Positions 36,310 to 45,776 of a DNA stretch of 64,000 nucleotides are shown here, piece by piece. Below the pieces are notes generated by a model. It was given only the letters and a program-made list of their open reading frames with translations. It made no database searches and had not been told where the DNA came from. How positions within the stretch are numbered: the stretch's first letter is position 1; each line of letters begins with the position of its first letter. A program made the position numbers and the translations under genes. This DNA is from Chryseobacterium fluminis (GTDB lineage: Bacteria > Bacteroidota > Bacteroidia > Flavobacteriales > Weeksellaceae): positions 3,162,001-3,226,000 of the forward strand of contig NZ_CP111121.1 in assembly GCF_026314945.1 (NCBI RefSeq), given 5' to 3'.

Positions 36310-36978
36310 ATGAAAATTTTTCTCAAGAAGTTGATGCTTCTTCTTCCCTTACTTTTGCTTACAAGCTGTTTCGACTTATTAGATAAAGTCAGTGTTAAAG
36401 CGGACGGTAGCGGTGAGTATACCATTATCCTGAATGCCAGTAAAAGCAAAACCAGACTCGCTTCTATCTCCAAAATGGAAACCATTAACGGAAAGAAAGT
36501 TCCTAAAAAAGCTGAAATTGAAAATAAAGTTAATGAAGCCGCAAAAATATTCAGGGCAACTCCCGGAATCAGTAATGTAAAAACTTCTTTGGATTTTGAT
36601 AATTATATTATTAAACTAAGTTGTAATTTCAAAAAAATTGAAAATATCAATGCCGGTCTGGAGCAGCTGAAAGCCCGGAATTTAATCGGTAAAATGGTTC
36701 CGACGCAAATCTACAGTCATAATCCCGGCAAAAAGCTGTTTTCCAAAAACAAAGTGAATACGTTTAAAAGTGATTACGATAAAATGAGTAAGGCTGATAA
36801 AGAGATCTTTAATGATGCCCGATATACTTCTGTCATGCAATTTGAAAATACAATAAAATCGCAGTCTAACACCTCTTATATGCTTTCGCCAAACAGGAAA
36901 GCCGTAAAAATAGAAGCCAACCTCCTGGATTTTATCCTTCAGAAAAAGCAAATTCAAAATAATATCCTTTTCCAATAA
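36310..36978 (+). CDS. Lipoprotein of unknown function
   Basis: 222 residues. Lipobox LTSC (Cys near residue 20) after a Leu-rich signal peptide. VSVKADGSGEYTIILNASKS near residue 29 is a repeated strand pattern; a KxxEIENKVNEAAKIF helix and KIENINAGLEQLKARN follow. Family not recognised. A -7 box (TATTTTTG) lies at 36285-36292. It is first in a four-gene run with 15, 0 and 6 base gaps (36978 to 40273). Confidence 0.65.
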   Translation: MKIFLKKLMLLLPLLLLTSCFDLLDKVSVKADGSGEYTIILNASKSKTRLASISKMETINGKKVPKKAEIENKVNEAAKIFRATPGISNVKTSLDFDNYIIKLSCNFKKIENINAGLEQLKARNLIGKMVPTQIYSHNPGKKLFSKNKVNTFKSDYDKMSKADKEIFNDARYTSVMQFENTIKSQSNTSYMLSPNRKAVKIEANLLDFILQKKQIQNNILFQ

Positions 36979-36993
36979 TTCTAATTATAAGCC

Positions 36994-39030
36994 ATGAAAT
37001 TAATTCTACAAAAAACACAGACCATTATATTCCTCCTGTATGGTTTTGCCCTAGTTTTCGCACAGCAAAACATGAAGCTGCCCCAGGATGCAGTATTCTA
37101 TATGGAAATCAACGGGAAACAGCTTAATAAGAAAATCAACTGGCAAAAATTCAATCCTTTTTTACAGGAAGTTACTAAAAAGAGTAAAGAAAAGCCCTCA
37201 TGGACAGATTATTCCAAAACAGGAATTAAATATGATGCGACACAATATCATTATGCAGGATTTAATGACTCGGTAAAAGTGTATACCGCACACTTTATCT
37301 TAGATAATAAGGACAAATTTTTGGAGTTTATAAACTCTACCAAGAAAAAGGGTCTGGAAGTGACAAAGAAGAAAAATTATTCTTACGTCGACATCGATGA
37401 TGATATTTTTGTGGCCTGGAATGACAACCGGGCCGTTCTTAAAATGATCAGCTACAGCAAACCCTACAAAGATACCTGGACAGATGACGATATAGACAGC
37501 ATGGCTGTTGCAGTAGACAGTGCTGCAGCTGTTGTAGACAGTGCGTATGCCGAAGAGCCGGAAAAGCCGTTCAATTATAAAGATGAAATACAGTATCTCA
37601 AAGATGATATAAAATATCTGAAAGAGAGTATAAAAGATAACAATGCTGAGATTGCCAGAATGCAGAAAGACATTAAGTATCTTGAAAAGCATCATGAGTA
37701 CCCTAAAGAAAAAAAAGACTCTACGGATAAGAATTATTCTGAAAAAGATAATGAAATTCTGCCGCCTTTAGAGGACGAAAATATGGAAGGAGAAACAGAG
37801 GAAGATGCCGTATTCCGGAAAGAAATGGATTCTCTGAAAATAGAGACATTCAAGATTGTGAAAAAGCTGGCAGAAGATTCTTTTGATGAGTATTTTAATT
37901 CAAATCTGGAGCTGGAAATATCAAAAGACATTCTGGGTTTCAGAGATGCTCATTCTGATGTTTTCGTATATACCGATTATGGCAGAATTGTGAATGACGG
38001 GATCTACGGAAAGATGATGAAAAATTATGAGTTCGGGAGTATTTTTGAGAAAGCATACAATTCCAATTCTTCTTATAACCTGTACTTTGATCAGGATAAA
38101 GTAAAGCTGGTGAACAGCTACCAGCACAAAGATGATGAAGTACAGAAAAATATTTCCTCACTGTATAAGGGAAAGAAAAACAGAAATCTTACAAATCTTA
38201 TAAACGATAAAAGCATCGGATACTATTCCTTAAATGTAGACGGGAGTAAATATTTTGATCTGATGTACAGCCTGTTGAAAAATTCGGGAGAAGGAGACTA
38301 CCAGAAGGAAATGGAGCTGATGATGGAGACTATGAAAATTGTTCTTGATGAGGAGGCCATCGCTAAAATAGCACCGGGTAACGGAATTTTTGTATTAAAC
38401 GAACTCAAGACAAAAACAGTGGAATACACAGATTATGATTACGATGATGAGTATAACGAAAAGGAGGTGAAAAAAACGAAAGAAGTAGCAATGCCTGATT
38501 TCACTTTTGCTTTTGCTACAGAAAATGAAGGCTATTGGACGCGTATTTTTAATTTGCTGACCACCAACAAAAAGACAGCGAAAAAATTTATTAAAAAAGG
38601 AGATTTTTATTCATTCAGGGAAGAAAAAAATGACGGTTATTTTGACCAGCTGCTATTTAAGGTAAAAGACGGAATCGTCTACATTACCACCTCATCGGAA
38701 AATATTATACCTAAAGCCCAGTCCGAAGTTTCTAAAAAATGGACAAAAGATGCCTCAAGATATGCTGCATCCGGCAGATTTGATGTTAAGAGGCTTTTAA
38801 TAGGAATGGAAAAGGAATTCAAGAGCCCTTCCGAAAGAAAGACGCTTGATTTTGTAAAGAAAAATGTAGGTGAAATGTATTTTAAGTCGGAAGTGAAAGG
38901 CAGTAAGGTCGAAACGGAAATAGATTATCATATTAAAACGTCTTCTGAAAACAGCCTGATGTATTTCTTTGATCTGTTTGATGAAATTTATAAAATCAAC
39001 GAATCCGAAAAAAAGGCACCCATATTATAA
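36994..39030 (+). CDS. Large secreted protein, DUF4836-like
   Basis: 678 residues. Signal peptide to about residue 23 (ending ALVFAQQ). KLPQDAVFYMEINGKQLNKK near residue 28 fits DUF4836-type envelope proteins. A long charged coiled-coil lies at about 190-240 (YLKDDIKYLKESIKDNNAEI, ARMQKDIKYLEKHHEY) and an acidic patch at about 255-275. Later, YDYDDEYNEKEVKKTKEVAM matches a segment of the next gene (YGYDDDFNEVEKK), suggesting the two are related. Role unknown. It directly abuts the next start codon. Confidence 0.7.
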   Translation: MKLILQKTQTIIFLLYGFALVFAQQNMKLPQDAVFYMEINGKQLNKKINWQKFNPFLQEVTKKSKEKPSWTDYSKTGIKYDATQYHYAGFNDSVKVYTAHFILDNKDKFLEFINSTKKKGLEVTKKKNYSYVDIDDDIFVAWNDNRAVLKMISYSKPYKDTWTDDDIDSMAVAVDSAAAVVDSAYAEEPEKPFNYKDEIQYLKDDIKYLKESIKDNNAEIARMQKDIKYLEKHHEYPKEKKDSTDKNYSEKDNEILPPLEDENMEGETEEDAVFRKEMDSLKIETFKIVKKLAEDSFDEYFNSNLELEISKDILGFRDAHSDVFVYTDYGRIVNDGIYGKMMKNYEFGSIFEKAYNSNSSYNLYFDQDKVKLVNSYQHKDDEVQKNISSLYKGKKNRNLTNLINDKSIGYYSLNVDGSKYFDLMYSLLKNSGEGDYQKEMELMMETMKIVLDEEAIAKIAPGNGIFVLNELKTKTVEYTDYDYDDEYNEKEVKKTKEVAMPDFTFAFATENEGYWTRIFNLLTTNKKTAKKFIKKGDFYSFREEKNDGYFDQLLFKVKDGIVYITTSSENIIPKAQSEVSKKWTKDASRYAASGRFDVKRLLIGMEKEFKSPSERKTLDFVKKNVGEMYFKSEVKGSKVETEIDYHIKTSSENSLMYFFDLFDEIYKINESEKKAPIL

Positions 39031-40266
39031 ATGAAAAAGAAATTAATTGCCCTCGCGGTTTTTCTTATCGCAGTAACGTTGTATCTAATGTTTTATCACC
39101 ATAAACAAACATTTACAGTCGTGCCTGCCCAGGCAGATGTCGTCATTTTACTGGATGTGAAAAAAATCAAAAGACAATATATTTCCAGCCTTCTTAGCCA
39201 TCCTTCGGAATGGTTCGGAAGTAAAAATAAAAGCAAAAAAACAGTTTCTATAGAAGAATCGGGAGTGAAAATTCCCGATTTTTTACAGATCTTTCATCTG
39301 AGGAATTCCGGATTCTCCGATTGGTACAGCATTTTTGAAATAAAGGATAAGCAAAAGCTCATCACTTTTTTAAAGCAGGAAAAGTTTACGGACCGAGGAA
39401 ATAATGTTTTCAGGAAAGATCAGATTTTTGTCAAAATAGAAAGAGATAATTTTATTCTGGGAACTTCTGACCGGGATTTTAAAAGTATAGACTGCCGGCT
39501 TCTTCCATCCTCTAAGATTAATATTTTGGATGCAGATGAACTTATTACACATGGTATCGGCAGTATTCTGATTCAGTCTGAAAAAGGCAGTCAGAACCTT
39601 TCCGTCACCGTAAATGACGATGACATCGAAATTAAAAATAACATATATTTTAATCCGCCGACTTCTCTTATTTCCAAATTATTAAACACAAAATCTTTTT
39701 TCGAAGCCGAATTGAATGCTCAAAACATCAATAATCTTGATTTTATTTTTAATCGGAAATCTCTGGATTCGTCTAAAATAAATCATCTTAAAGCAGTAGC
39801 TGATCTTGAACAGGTAAGCGATACTATGGTCACTTATGGCTATGATGACGATTTTAATGAGGTCGAAAAAAAGACAATTCAAAAAATTATTCAGCCCAAT
39901 TATATCATCGGTCTTCAAAGTTCAGATTCACCGAAAACAGAAGAGTATTTCCGAAACAAAAAATGGATCAATGTACAAAATCAATTTACCGCGATTCCGT
40001 TTCAGCCGAATATTATTCAGAAGACCAGTGGTGGTTTTGAGATAAAATCTACCCGTAAAAAAATGCAGGCTGCGCAGAAGCTGAATGAAAACTATGTGAT
40101 AATAAGAAATAATAAGCTCATGGTCTCTTCTCTTAAAACTTTAAATTCCCGTGAAAGAAAAATACTGCTTACCCTGGATTACCTTTTCTATACAAACCGC
40201 GATCAGGACTATTATCTACAGTTAAAATTTAAAAAAGATAAATTGCCTTTAATTTTAAGGTGGTAA
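39031..40266 (+). CDS. Membrane-anchored protein, probable paralogue of the preceding gene
   Basis: 411 residues. N-terminal membrane segment (LIALAVFLIAVTLYLMFYH, residues 4-22), then an extracytoplasmic domain starting VVPAQADVVILLDVKKIKR. It shares with the preceding protein the segment YGYDDDFNEVEKKTIQKII and its spacing to the C-terminus. It starts at the base after the upstream stop, so translation is coupled. It is anchored where its neighbour is exported, so they may form one envelope complex (inference). Confidence 0.65.
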   Translation: MKKKLIALAVFLIAVTLYLMFYHHKQTFTVVPAQADVVILLDVKKIKRQYISSLLSHPSEWFGSKNKSKKTVSIEESGVKIPDFLQIFHLRNSGFSDWYSIFEIKDKQKLITFLKQEKFTDRGNNVFRKDQIFVKIERDNFILGTSDRDFKSIDCRLLPSSKINILDADELITHGIGSILIQSEKGSQNLSVTVNDDDIEIKNNIYFNPPTSLISKLLNTKSFFEAELNAQNINNLDFIFNRKSLDSSKINHLKAVADLEQVSDTMVTYGYDDDFNEVEKKTIQKIIQPNYIIGLQSSDSPKTEEYFRNKKWINVQNQFTAIPFQPNIIQKTSGGFEIKSTRKKMQAAQKLNENYVIIRNNKLMVSSLKTLNSRERKILLTLDYLFYTNRDQDYYLQLKFKKDKLPLILRW

Positions 40267-40272
40267 AATACA

Positions 40273-40611
40273 ATGAATTCTTCAGATCTTGCCTTGCTTA
40301 AAACGTGTACCCATTACTTTCTGCATTTTATTTTTCCATTGGGTATCGCTTTCACTTTTTATCGTGATAACTGGAAAAGAGTATATCTCCTATTATTGGC
40401 TACGATGCTCGTTGACCTGGATCATCTGTTTGCAGATCCTGTTTTTGACCCCGACCGGGCAAGCATCGGCTTTCATTTTCTGCATTCCTATTATGCCATT
40501 GCGGTGTATTTTTTGATGCTCTTTTTTAGAGGAAATATCAGAATTGTGGGCATTGGATTGTTATTTCATATGTTAACTGATTTTCAGGATTTTTATTTAT
40601 GGAATCATTAA
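40273..40611 (+). CDS. DUF6122 family membrane protein
   Basis: 112 residues, mostly membrane helices, with His-rich helix ends: CTHYFLHFIFPLGIAF, MLVDLDHLFADPVFDPDRAS, GFHFLHSYYAIAVY and GLLFHMLTDFQDFY. The conserved DLDHL and LHSYYA resemble metal-dependent membrane hydrolases of the YdjM/LexA-target type, and match DUF6122. It lies 6 bases after the preceding gene. Function unknown. Confidence 0.8.
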   Translation: MNSSDLALLKTCTHYFLHFIFPLGIAFTFYRDNWKRVYLLLLATMLVDLDHLFADPVFDPDRASIGFHFLHSYYAIAVYFLMLFFRGNIRIVGIGLLFHMLTDFQDFYLWNH

Positions 40612-40677
40612 AAAGCTATTAATATTTTCTTTTAGAATTGCGAAAACAATAGATTTTTTGTATTTTGTAAACGCTTT

Positions 40678-41748
40678 ATGAGATTAAAAGAATTTTTGCA
40701 TTACACGTATATTTTTCCTGTTTTAGCGGTGGTTTATTACTTTTCCGGTTTGATGGGTGGTGGAGTGGTTTATGATATGATCGCCGGAATTTTACTCACC
40801 GGGAGTGTTTTATCGGCAGTACACCATGCGGAGGTGGTGGCTCATAAAGTAGGAGAGCCTTTCGGAACGATTATTCTGGCGCTCTGTATCACCATTATCG
40901 AAGTGGCATTGATCATCTCACTGATGGTAGCCGGCGGAGATCAGGCGATCACGCTGGCCAGAGATACTGTTTTTGCTGCTGTTATGCTTATTCTTAATGG
41001 TATTTTGGGAATCTGTATTTTAGTGGGAGGTGTTAAATACTATGAGCAGTTTTTTGCCAGGACCTCTGCGACCACTTATCTTGTAAGTATTATTTCTATT
41101 TTGGTACTTACATTGGTTCTCCCCAATTTTACATCAAGTGTTAACGGTCCGTTTTATAACCAGGCACAGCTGATATTCGTCTCTGTTGCCTGTCTGGTAA
41201 TTTACGGTATATTTCTGATGGTACAGACGGTACGTCACAGAAGTTACTTCATCATTCCTGATGAACATCCTGAAGAACATTATATCCCTTCAGTGATGAA
41301 AACGATCGTGAGCTTTGTTTTTCTGGTCGTTTGCCTGGCCATTGTCGTTATGATGGCAAAAGGTCTATCTGCGACCATTGAAGATATGGTAAGAAGCCTG
41401 GGAGCACCCAAATCTCTGGTCGGAGTCATTATTGCTGCGGTTGTGTTGCTTCCGGAAGGGTTGGCGGCGATAAGAGCTGCCAGAAGCAATCAGATCCAGT
41501 CCAGTTTAAATCTGGCTTTAGGCTCCGCTCTGGCCAGTATAGGTCTTAGTATTCCGGCAGTTTCCGTAGTTTGTATTCTCTATGATATTCCACTCGTCTT
41601 AGGGTTGGATAAAAAAGATATCATTCTCCTTTCTTTATCTGTATTTATCGTAATGCTGTCGTTAAGCAGAGGAAAAACGAATGTTCTTTACGGAACAGTA
41701 TTACTGGTTAACCTGGCGGCTTATATATTTACGGTAATTGTCCCGTAA
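40678..41748 (+). CDS. chaA: Calcium/proton antiporter ChaA
   Basis: 356 residues, about eleven membrane helices. The first alpha-repeat has HHAEVVAHKVGEPFGTIILA and ITIIEVALIISLMVA; the second has VLLPEGLAAIRAARSNQIQS and LNLALGSALASIGLSIPAV. These are the CaCA-family repeats, and GEPFGT with the acidic IIE fits ChaA-type exchangers that extrude Ca2+ (and Na+ or K+) against H+. Located 66 bases after the DUF6122 gene. Confidence 0.9.
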   Translation: MRLKEFLHYTYIFPVLAVVYYFSGLMGGGVVYDMIAGILLTGSVLSAVHHAEVVAHKVGEPFGTIILALCITIIEVALIISLMVAGGDQAITLARDTVFAAVMLILNGILGICILVGGVKYYEQFFARTSATTYLVSIISILVLTLVLPNFTSSVNGPFYNQAQLIFVSVACLVIYGIFLMVQTVRHRSYFIIPDEHPEEHYIPSVMKTIVSFVFLVVCLAIVVMMAKGLSATIEDMVRSLGAPKSLVGVIIAAVVLLPEGLAAIRAARSNQIQSSLNLALGSALASIGLSIPAVSVVCILYDIPLVLGLDKKDIILLSLSVFIVMLSLSRGKTNVLYGTVLLVNLAAYIFTVIVP

Positions 41749-41786
41749 TAATGGGCTTTCCAATATAATAATCCTAATTCCGGTGT

Positions 41787-42167
41787 TTAAAGCCTTCGTG
41801 CCAGTTCCATTTTAAAAGCCATCAGCTTGGCAATATTTTCAGATTTATAAATGGCCATGTCTGCATTTTCCCCTTCAAAATTTTCTTCGATAGTTGTTCT
41901 CCATAATTCAAGCCATCTGTCGAAGTGCTTCTGTTCCATGGCTTCGATTTCGTTGATCGGAAAATGGGCTCCCATCGGGTTACCTTTGTATGTCATCTGG
42001 CCAAAAAGAACCGTTTCCCAGAATGAATACATTTTAGGAAGATGTTTTTCCCAATCTACCTTTGCAATATCTGTAAAGAAGAAGCCAATGGTTTCATCCC
42101 TAACTACTTTAGCATAAAATAAATTAACGAGGTTTTGAATATCCTCTCTTGATTCTAACTTTTTCAT
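41787..42167 (-). CDS. Group III truncated hemoglobin
   Basis: 126 residues, a 2-over-2 globin. FYAKVVRDETIGFFFTDIAK (near residue 17) and MYSFWETVLFGQMTYKGNPM (near 46) mark the distal pocket, and AMEQKHFDRWLELWRTTIEE (near 76) holds the proximal His in KHFDRWL, as in group III members such as Ctb of Campylobacter. It binds heme and O2 or NO in the cytoplasm. It converges on chaA and is divergent from the potassium channel gene. Confidence 0.92.
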   Translation of the reverse strand: MKKLESREDIQNLVNLFYAKVVRDETIGFFFTDIAKVDWEKHLPKMYSFWETVLFGQMTYKGNPMGAHFPINEIEAMEQKHFDRWLELWRTTIEENFEGENADMAIYKSENIAKLMAFKMELARRL

Positions 42168-42213
42168 TTCTCAAAGTTAGGATAAAAATTAAATCCAAAA
42201 ATCAACCGTCAGC

Positions 42214-42248
42214 TTGATAAATTTCATAAAAACAATATTTTATCTTTG
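42214..42248 (+). promoter_or_regulatory. Promoter of the potassium channel operon
   Basis: TTG at 42214-42216, 24 bases, then the exact -7 box TATCTTTG at 42241-42248. It leaves a leader of roughly 65-70 bases before the ATG at 42323. Confidence 0.5.
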
Positions 42249-42322
42249 CATATCGAAAATGGTTATCATTTAGCAGGTTGTCCAATCCTTATAAGGTGAT
42301 GATGCATCAATGAAATAAAAAA

Positions 42323-43291
42323 ATGGCACGAGATTTTAGAAAAGAAATTCATCTGAATAATACAGAGAACAGTGGTTTTGGGACCAGTGCTTCAGGAAGG
42401 TTTATCAGGAAGGACGGCCTGCCGAACGTAGAACGGAAAGGGGTGAATATTCTGAACAGATTCAGCTGGTATCATACCATGCTGGATTTATCTACGATTC
42501 AGTTTCTTTCTTATCTGGTTTCGGCCTATATTCTGGTAAATTTAATTTTTGCCTTTATTTATTACCTCATCGGCGTTGAGCATCTTACGGGAATTGATAA
42601 AAGCGATCCGCTGAATGAATTTATTGATGTTTTTTTCTTCAGTTCGCAAACCTTTACCACAGTAGGTTACGGGAGAATAGCGCCGGTGGGTTTTATGGCC
42701 AGTCTGGTGGCCACCTTTGAAGCTTTTTTAGGATTGCTTACCTTTGCCATTGCAACAGGATTGTTTTATGGACGGTTTTCGCGTCCCAGAGCGTACCTCA
42801 GATTTTCAGAAATAGCAGTCATTGCTCCTTTTCAGGAAGGTACAGGATTGATGTTCAGGCTGGCCCCTTATAAAAATAATGCGCTGACAAGTGCTGAAGT
42901 TGTTGTTTCAACAGCCATTGAGGTAAATGAAAATTCAGAGACGAAAACCAATTTTTATACCTTAAAAACACATTTGAATCAGATCAATACCCTGGCGCTG
43001 AACTGGACGGTGGTGCATAAAATAGATGAAAGCTCACCTTTTTATGGATTTACAGAAGATGACTTTAAAAATACACCGATTGAAATTATTGTTCATGTAC
43101 GGGCATTTGATGAAGTGTATTCAAATACGGTAGTGCAGCGGACGTCCTATGTTTCGAAAGAAATTATTTTTGGGGCGAAGTTCGTTCCGATGTATTATCC
43201 GGCAAAAGACAATACGTCTACTGTACTGGATCTGGACAAAATTAATGAATATAAGGCAACGGAGATGCCTGTTTTAGCGGAGGAAAAATAG
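42323..43291 (+). CDS. Inward-rectifier (Kir-type) potassium channel
   Basis: 322 residues. Two membrane helices (about residues 60-85 and 125-150) flank a pore loop with FFFSSQTFTTVGYGRIAPVG, whose TVGYG is the potassium selectivity filter. The C-terminus is a Kir-type beta-sandwich (RFSEIAVIAPFQEGTGLMFR, PFYGFTEDDFKNTPIEIIVH, YVSKEIIFGAKFVPMYYP). It is a tetrameric K+ channel gated by its cytoplasmic domain, like KirBac. The start of the next gene is the base after its stop, so the two products may work together. Confidence 0.93.
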   Translation: MARDFRKEIHLNNTENSGFGTSASGRFIRKDGLPNVERKGVNILNRFSWYHTMLDLSTIQFLSYLVSAYILVNLIFAFIYYLIGVEHLTGIDKSDPLNEFIDVFFFSSQTFTTVGYGRIAPVGFMASLVATFEAFLGLLTFAIATGLFYGRFSRPRAYLRFSEIAVIAPFQEGTGLMFRLAPYKNNALTSAEVVVSTAIEVNENSETKTNFYTLKTHLNQINTLALNWTVVHKIDESSPFYGFTEDDFKNTPIEIIVHVRAFDEVYSNTVVQRTSYVSKEIIFGAKFVPMYYPAKDNTSTVLDLDKINEYKATEMPVLAEEK

Positions 43292-43780
43292 ATGAATTTA
43301 GAATTATACAAGAAACAGGCTTTACAGAAGCAAAAGGATCATCAGAAATTTCTGGACGGATTAAAGAAAAAACCGCCTAAGAATCTTGATTATACTGTTC
43401 AGGAAACCCATGAAGAAGTATTTGAAACCATAGATTGCCTCCAATGTGCCAACTGCTGTAAAACCACCGGCCCATTATATACAGAGAAAGATATAGAACG
43501 TATATCAAAGCATCTGCGCATGAAGCCTGCTGATTTCGAAGCCAAATTTCTGAGGATCGATGAGGATAACGATAAGGTCCTGCAGAATCTTCCATGTTTT
43601 TTTCTGAATTCAGATAATACCTGTTCAATCTATGAGGTTCGCCCGAAGGCCTGTAGAGAGTATCCCCACACAGATCGTAAAAAGATATACCAGATCAATA
43701 ACCTGATGGTAAAAAATACAATCATCTGCCCGGCAGCATTTGAATTTGTTGAAAGGATGATGAAAAATTTAAGAAAGTAG
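43292..43780 (+). CDS. YkgJ-family cysteine-cluster protein
   Basis: 162 residues, cytoplasmic. After a charged helical N-terminus comes CLQCANCCKTTGPLYTEKD (near residue 50), then LPCFFLNSDNTCSIYEVRP and KACREYPHTDRKK (near residues 105-125), and a last Cys in TIICPAAFEFVE. This CxxCxxCC...C...C pattern defines YkgJ (UPF0153) proteins, thought to bind zinc or an iron-sulfur cluster. It directly follows the potassium channel gene, which suggests a regulatory or redox link (inference). Confidence 0.9.
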   Translation: MNLELYKKQALQKQKDHQKFLDGLKKKPPKNLDYTVQETHEEVFETIDCLQCANCCKTTGPLYTEKDIERISKHLRMKPADFEAKFLRIDEDNDKVLQNLPCFFLNSDNTCSIYEVRPKACREYPHTDRKKIYQINNLMVKNTIICPAAFEFVERMMKNLRK

Positions 43781-43799
43781 GAGGGTCATCCCAAATTCG

Positions 43800-44033
43800 T
43801 CATAAAGTTCTATAAAGCACATCAAATAAGAGTTTTAGATATATTATTAAAGAGTAGAGCTTCATACAAACAGGTGCTACCTCAACTGTTACGTCCGGTA
43901 CCGCTACTGCAGAGTCAATGAAACCGGCAGATTCTACGGCCGAAACAAAAAATCCCGGAAGAAAAATCCAAAGTAATGCTGATATAGTAGAGTGGTGATC
44001 CTGAATGTAATGTTTCAGGATTTCTTTGAGCAT
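43800..44033. other. Ambiguous frame or gene relic
   Basis: On the minus strand an ATG-led frame of 77 codons (MLKEILKHYIQDHHSTISAL...) contains one hydrophobic stretch. On the plus strand, a start-less frame over the same bases reads a Thr/Ala/Ser-rich stretch (TSTVTSGTATAESMKPADST) like a lipoprotein linker. One is the shadow of the other, and either could be a relic. I cannot choose. Confidence 0.25.
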
Positions 44034-44112
44034 ACCGGTTTCCTATTATTGCAATTTGACAATGAAAAATAATTAATATCTTTTAAGGTGACTCTATAGC
44101 TTACCAATAAAA

Positions 44113-44137
44113 AAAGCGTTGAATACATCAACGCTTT
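44113..44137. terminator. Terminator-like hairpin
   Basis: AAAGCGTTGA / TCAACGCTTT, loop ATACA. Useful in either direction between the channel operon and gdhA. Confidence 0.6.
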
Positions 44138-44196
44138 CTCCTTTCACTTTTTACTTTTTTCCCATTTATAATCCCGGGAACAGGGTATATCAAAAA

Positions 44197-44220
44197 AGGT
44201 CAGGAAAACTTTCCCGACCT
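44197..44220 (-). terminator. Terminator of gdhA
   Basis: AGGTC.GGAAA / TTTCC.GACCT with one mismatch, followed on the minus strand by six T, 8 bases after the stop. Confidence 0.75.
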
Positions 44221-44227
44221 CTATATT

Positions 44228-45586
44228 TTATACGACTCCCTGAGCCAACATTGCTTCTGCAACCTTTACAAAGCCTGCGATATTCGCCCCCTTTACATAG
44301 TTTACATAGCCGTCTTCTTCTTTTCCGTAGTCTCTGCATGCTTTATGAATTCCGATCATAATCTCTTTTAACCTCGCATCCACTTCTTCAGAAGTCCAGT
44401 TAAGACGAATAGAGTTCTGCGTCATTTCCAGTCCTGAGGTAGCCACTCCACCTGCATTGGACGCCTTACCCGGCGAGAACAGCACTTTATTGTCTAAGAA
44501 ATAATTAATGGCATCCAAAGTGGAAGGCATGTTTGCCGCCTCAGTGACACAAAGACATCCGTTTTCAACCAGAACTTTAGCATCCTCCAGATCAAGTTCG
44601 TTTTGAGTAGCAGAAGGAATAGCAACATCACATTTCACTTCCCAAGGACGTTTTCCGGCGTAGAATACGGCTGAAGGGTATTTTTTAGCATAATCTTCAG
44701 CTCTGTTGTTTCCTGAAGATCTTAATTCCAATAAATAATCGACCTTTTCACCATCAATTCCGTCTTTATCATAAATGTATCCGTCCGGTCCGGAGATGGT
44801 TACAACTTTTCCACCCAGCTCAGACACTTTTTTAATAACTCCCCACGCTACGTTTCCAAAACCTGAAACCGTTACGGTTTTATCTTTAAATGTCTGTCCG
44901 ATGGTTTTAAGCATCTGTTCTGCAAAATAAACAACCCCATATCCTGTAGCTTCTGGACGGATCAGTGAACCTCCATAAGCAAGGCCTTTACCTGTCAGTA
45001 CTCCTGTAAATTCATTTCTGATTTTCTTGTACTGTCCGAATAAATACCCGATTTCTCTGGCTCCAACACCTATATCTCCGGCAGGAACGTCGGTCTCAGG
45101 ACCTACGTGTTTGCAAAGCTCCGTCATGAAAGCCTGGCAGAAACGCATCACCTCCATATCAGATTTTCCCTGAGGGTCAAAATCCGAACCTCCTTTACCG
45201 CCTCCCATCGGAAGAGTGGTTAATGAGTTTTTAAATACCTGCTCAAATGCTAAGAATTTAAGAACCGAAAGGTTTACGGTAGGATGGAAACGAATACCTC
45301 CCTTGTAAGGTCCGATTGCAGAGTTCATCTGAATTCTGAAACCTCTGTTTACCTGGATTTCTCCTTTGTCATCAACCCATGGAACTCTGAAAATAATAAT
45401 TCTTTCAGCTTCAGCCATTCTTTCAAGAAGCTTCATTCCTGTATATTCCTTTTTCGTCATAATGAACGGAATTACAGTTACGGCAACTTCTTTTACAGCT
45501 TGTAAAAATTCTGGCTCATTAGGGTTTTTTGCCTCAATTTTTGCAATAAACTCCTGGATTTTCTGGTCAATATTATATTGTTCCAT
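44228..45586 (-). CDS. gdhA: NADP-type glutamate dehydrogenase
   Basis: 452 residues, the length of the hexameric NADP-type enzymes. It makes glutamate from 2-oxoglutarate and ammonia in the cytoplasm. The substrate pocket shows GPYKGGIRFHPTVNLSVLKF (near residue 92), the catalytic Lys in LPMGGGKGGSDFDPQGKSD (near 120-138) and PAGDIGVGAREIGYLFGQYK; the Rossmann domain shows VSGFGNVAWGVIKKVSELGG (near 235). It has a clear promoter and terminator of its own. Confidence 0.95.
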   Translation of the reverse strand: MEQYNIDQKIQEFIAKIEAKNPNEPEFLQAVKEVAVTVIPFIMTKKEYTGMKLLERMAEAERIIIFRVPWVDDKGEIQVNRGFRIQMNSAIGPYKGGIRFHPTVNLSVLKFLAFEQVFKNSLTTLPMGGGKGGSDFDPQGKSDMEVMRFCQAFMTELCKHVGPETDVPAGDIGVGAREIGYLFGQYKKIRNEFTGVLTGKGLAYGGSLIRPEATGYGVVYFAEQMLKTIGQTFKDKTVTVSGFGNVAWGVIKKVSELGGKVVTISGPDGYIYDKDGIDGEKVDYLLELRSSGNNRAEDYAKKYPSAVFYAGKRPWEVKCDVAIPSATQNELDLEDAKVLVENGCLCVTEAANMPSTLDAINYFLDNKVLFSPGKASNAGGVATSGLEMTQNSIRLNWTSEEVDARLKEIMIGIHKACRDYGKEEDGYVNYVKGANIAGFVKVAEAMLAQGVV

Positions 45587-45612
45587 ATATTAAGGTTGAA
45601 TATTATTATCAA

Positions 45613-45642
45613 CAAATTTAATTTTTTTTTCAAGATTCACAA
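45613..45642 (-). promoter_or_regulatory. Promoter of gdhA
   Basis: On the minus strand: TTG (45640-45642), 19 bases, exact -7 box TAAATTTG (45613-45620). The ATG begins 27 bases downstream of the box. Both elements and spacing match the Bacteroidota consensus. Confidence 0.65.
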
Positions 45643-45776
45643 TACCTTATTTGCTGATTGTTAAAAATTTAATAATAATGTGTCGAAATATTATTGAATT
45701 AATAATTTACCATTAAATATTATTAAAAATTAAATGTTATCTCTGAAATAATGCAATATTAAGAAATCATTAATTG

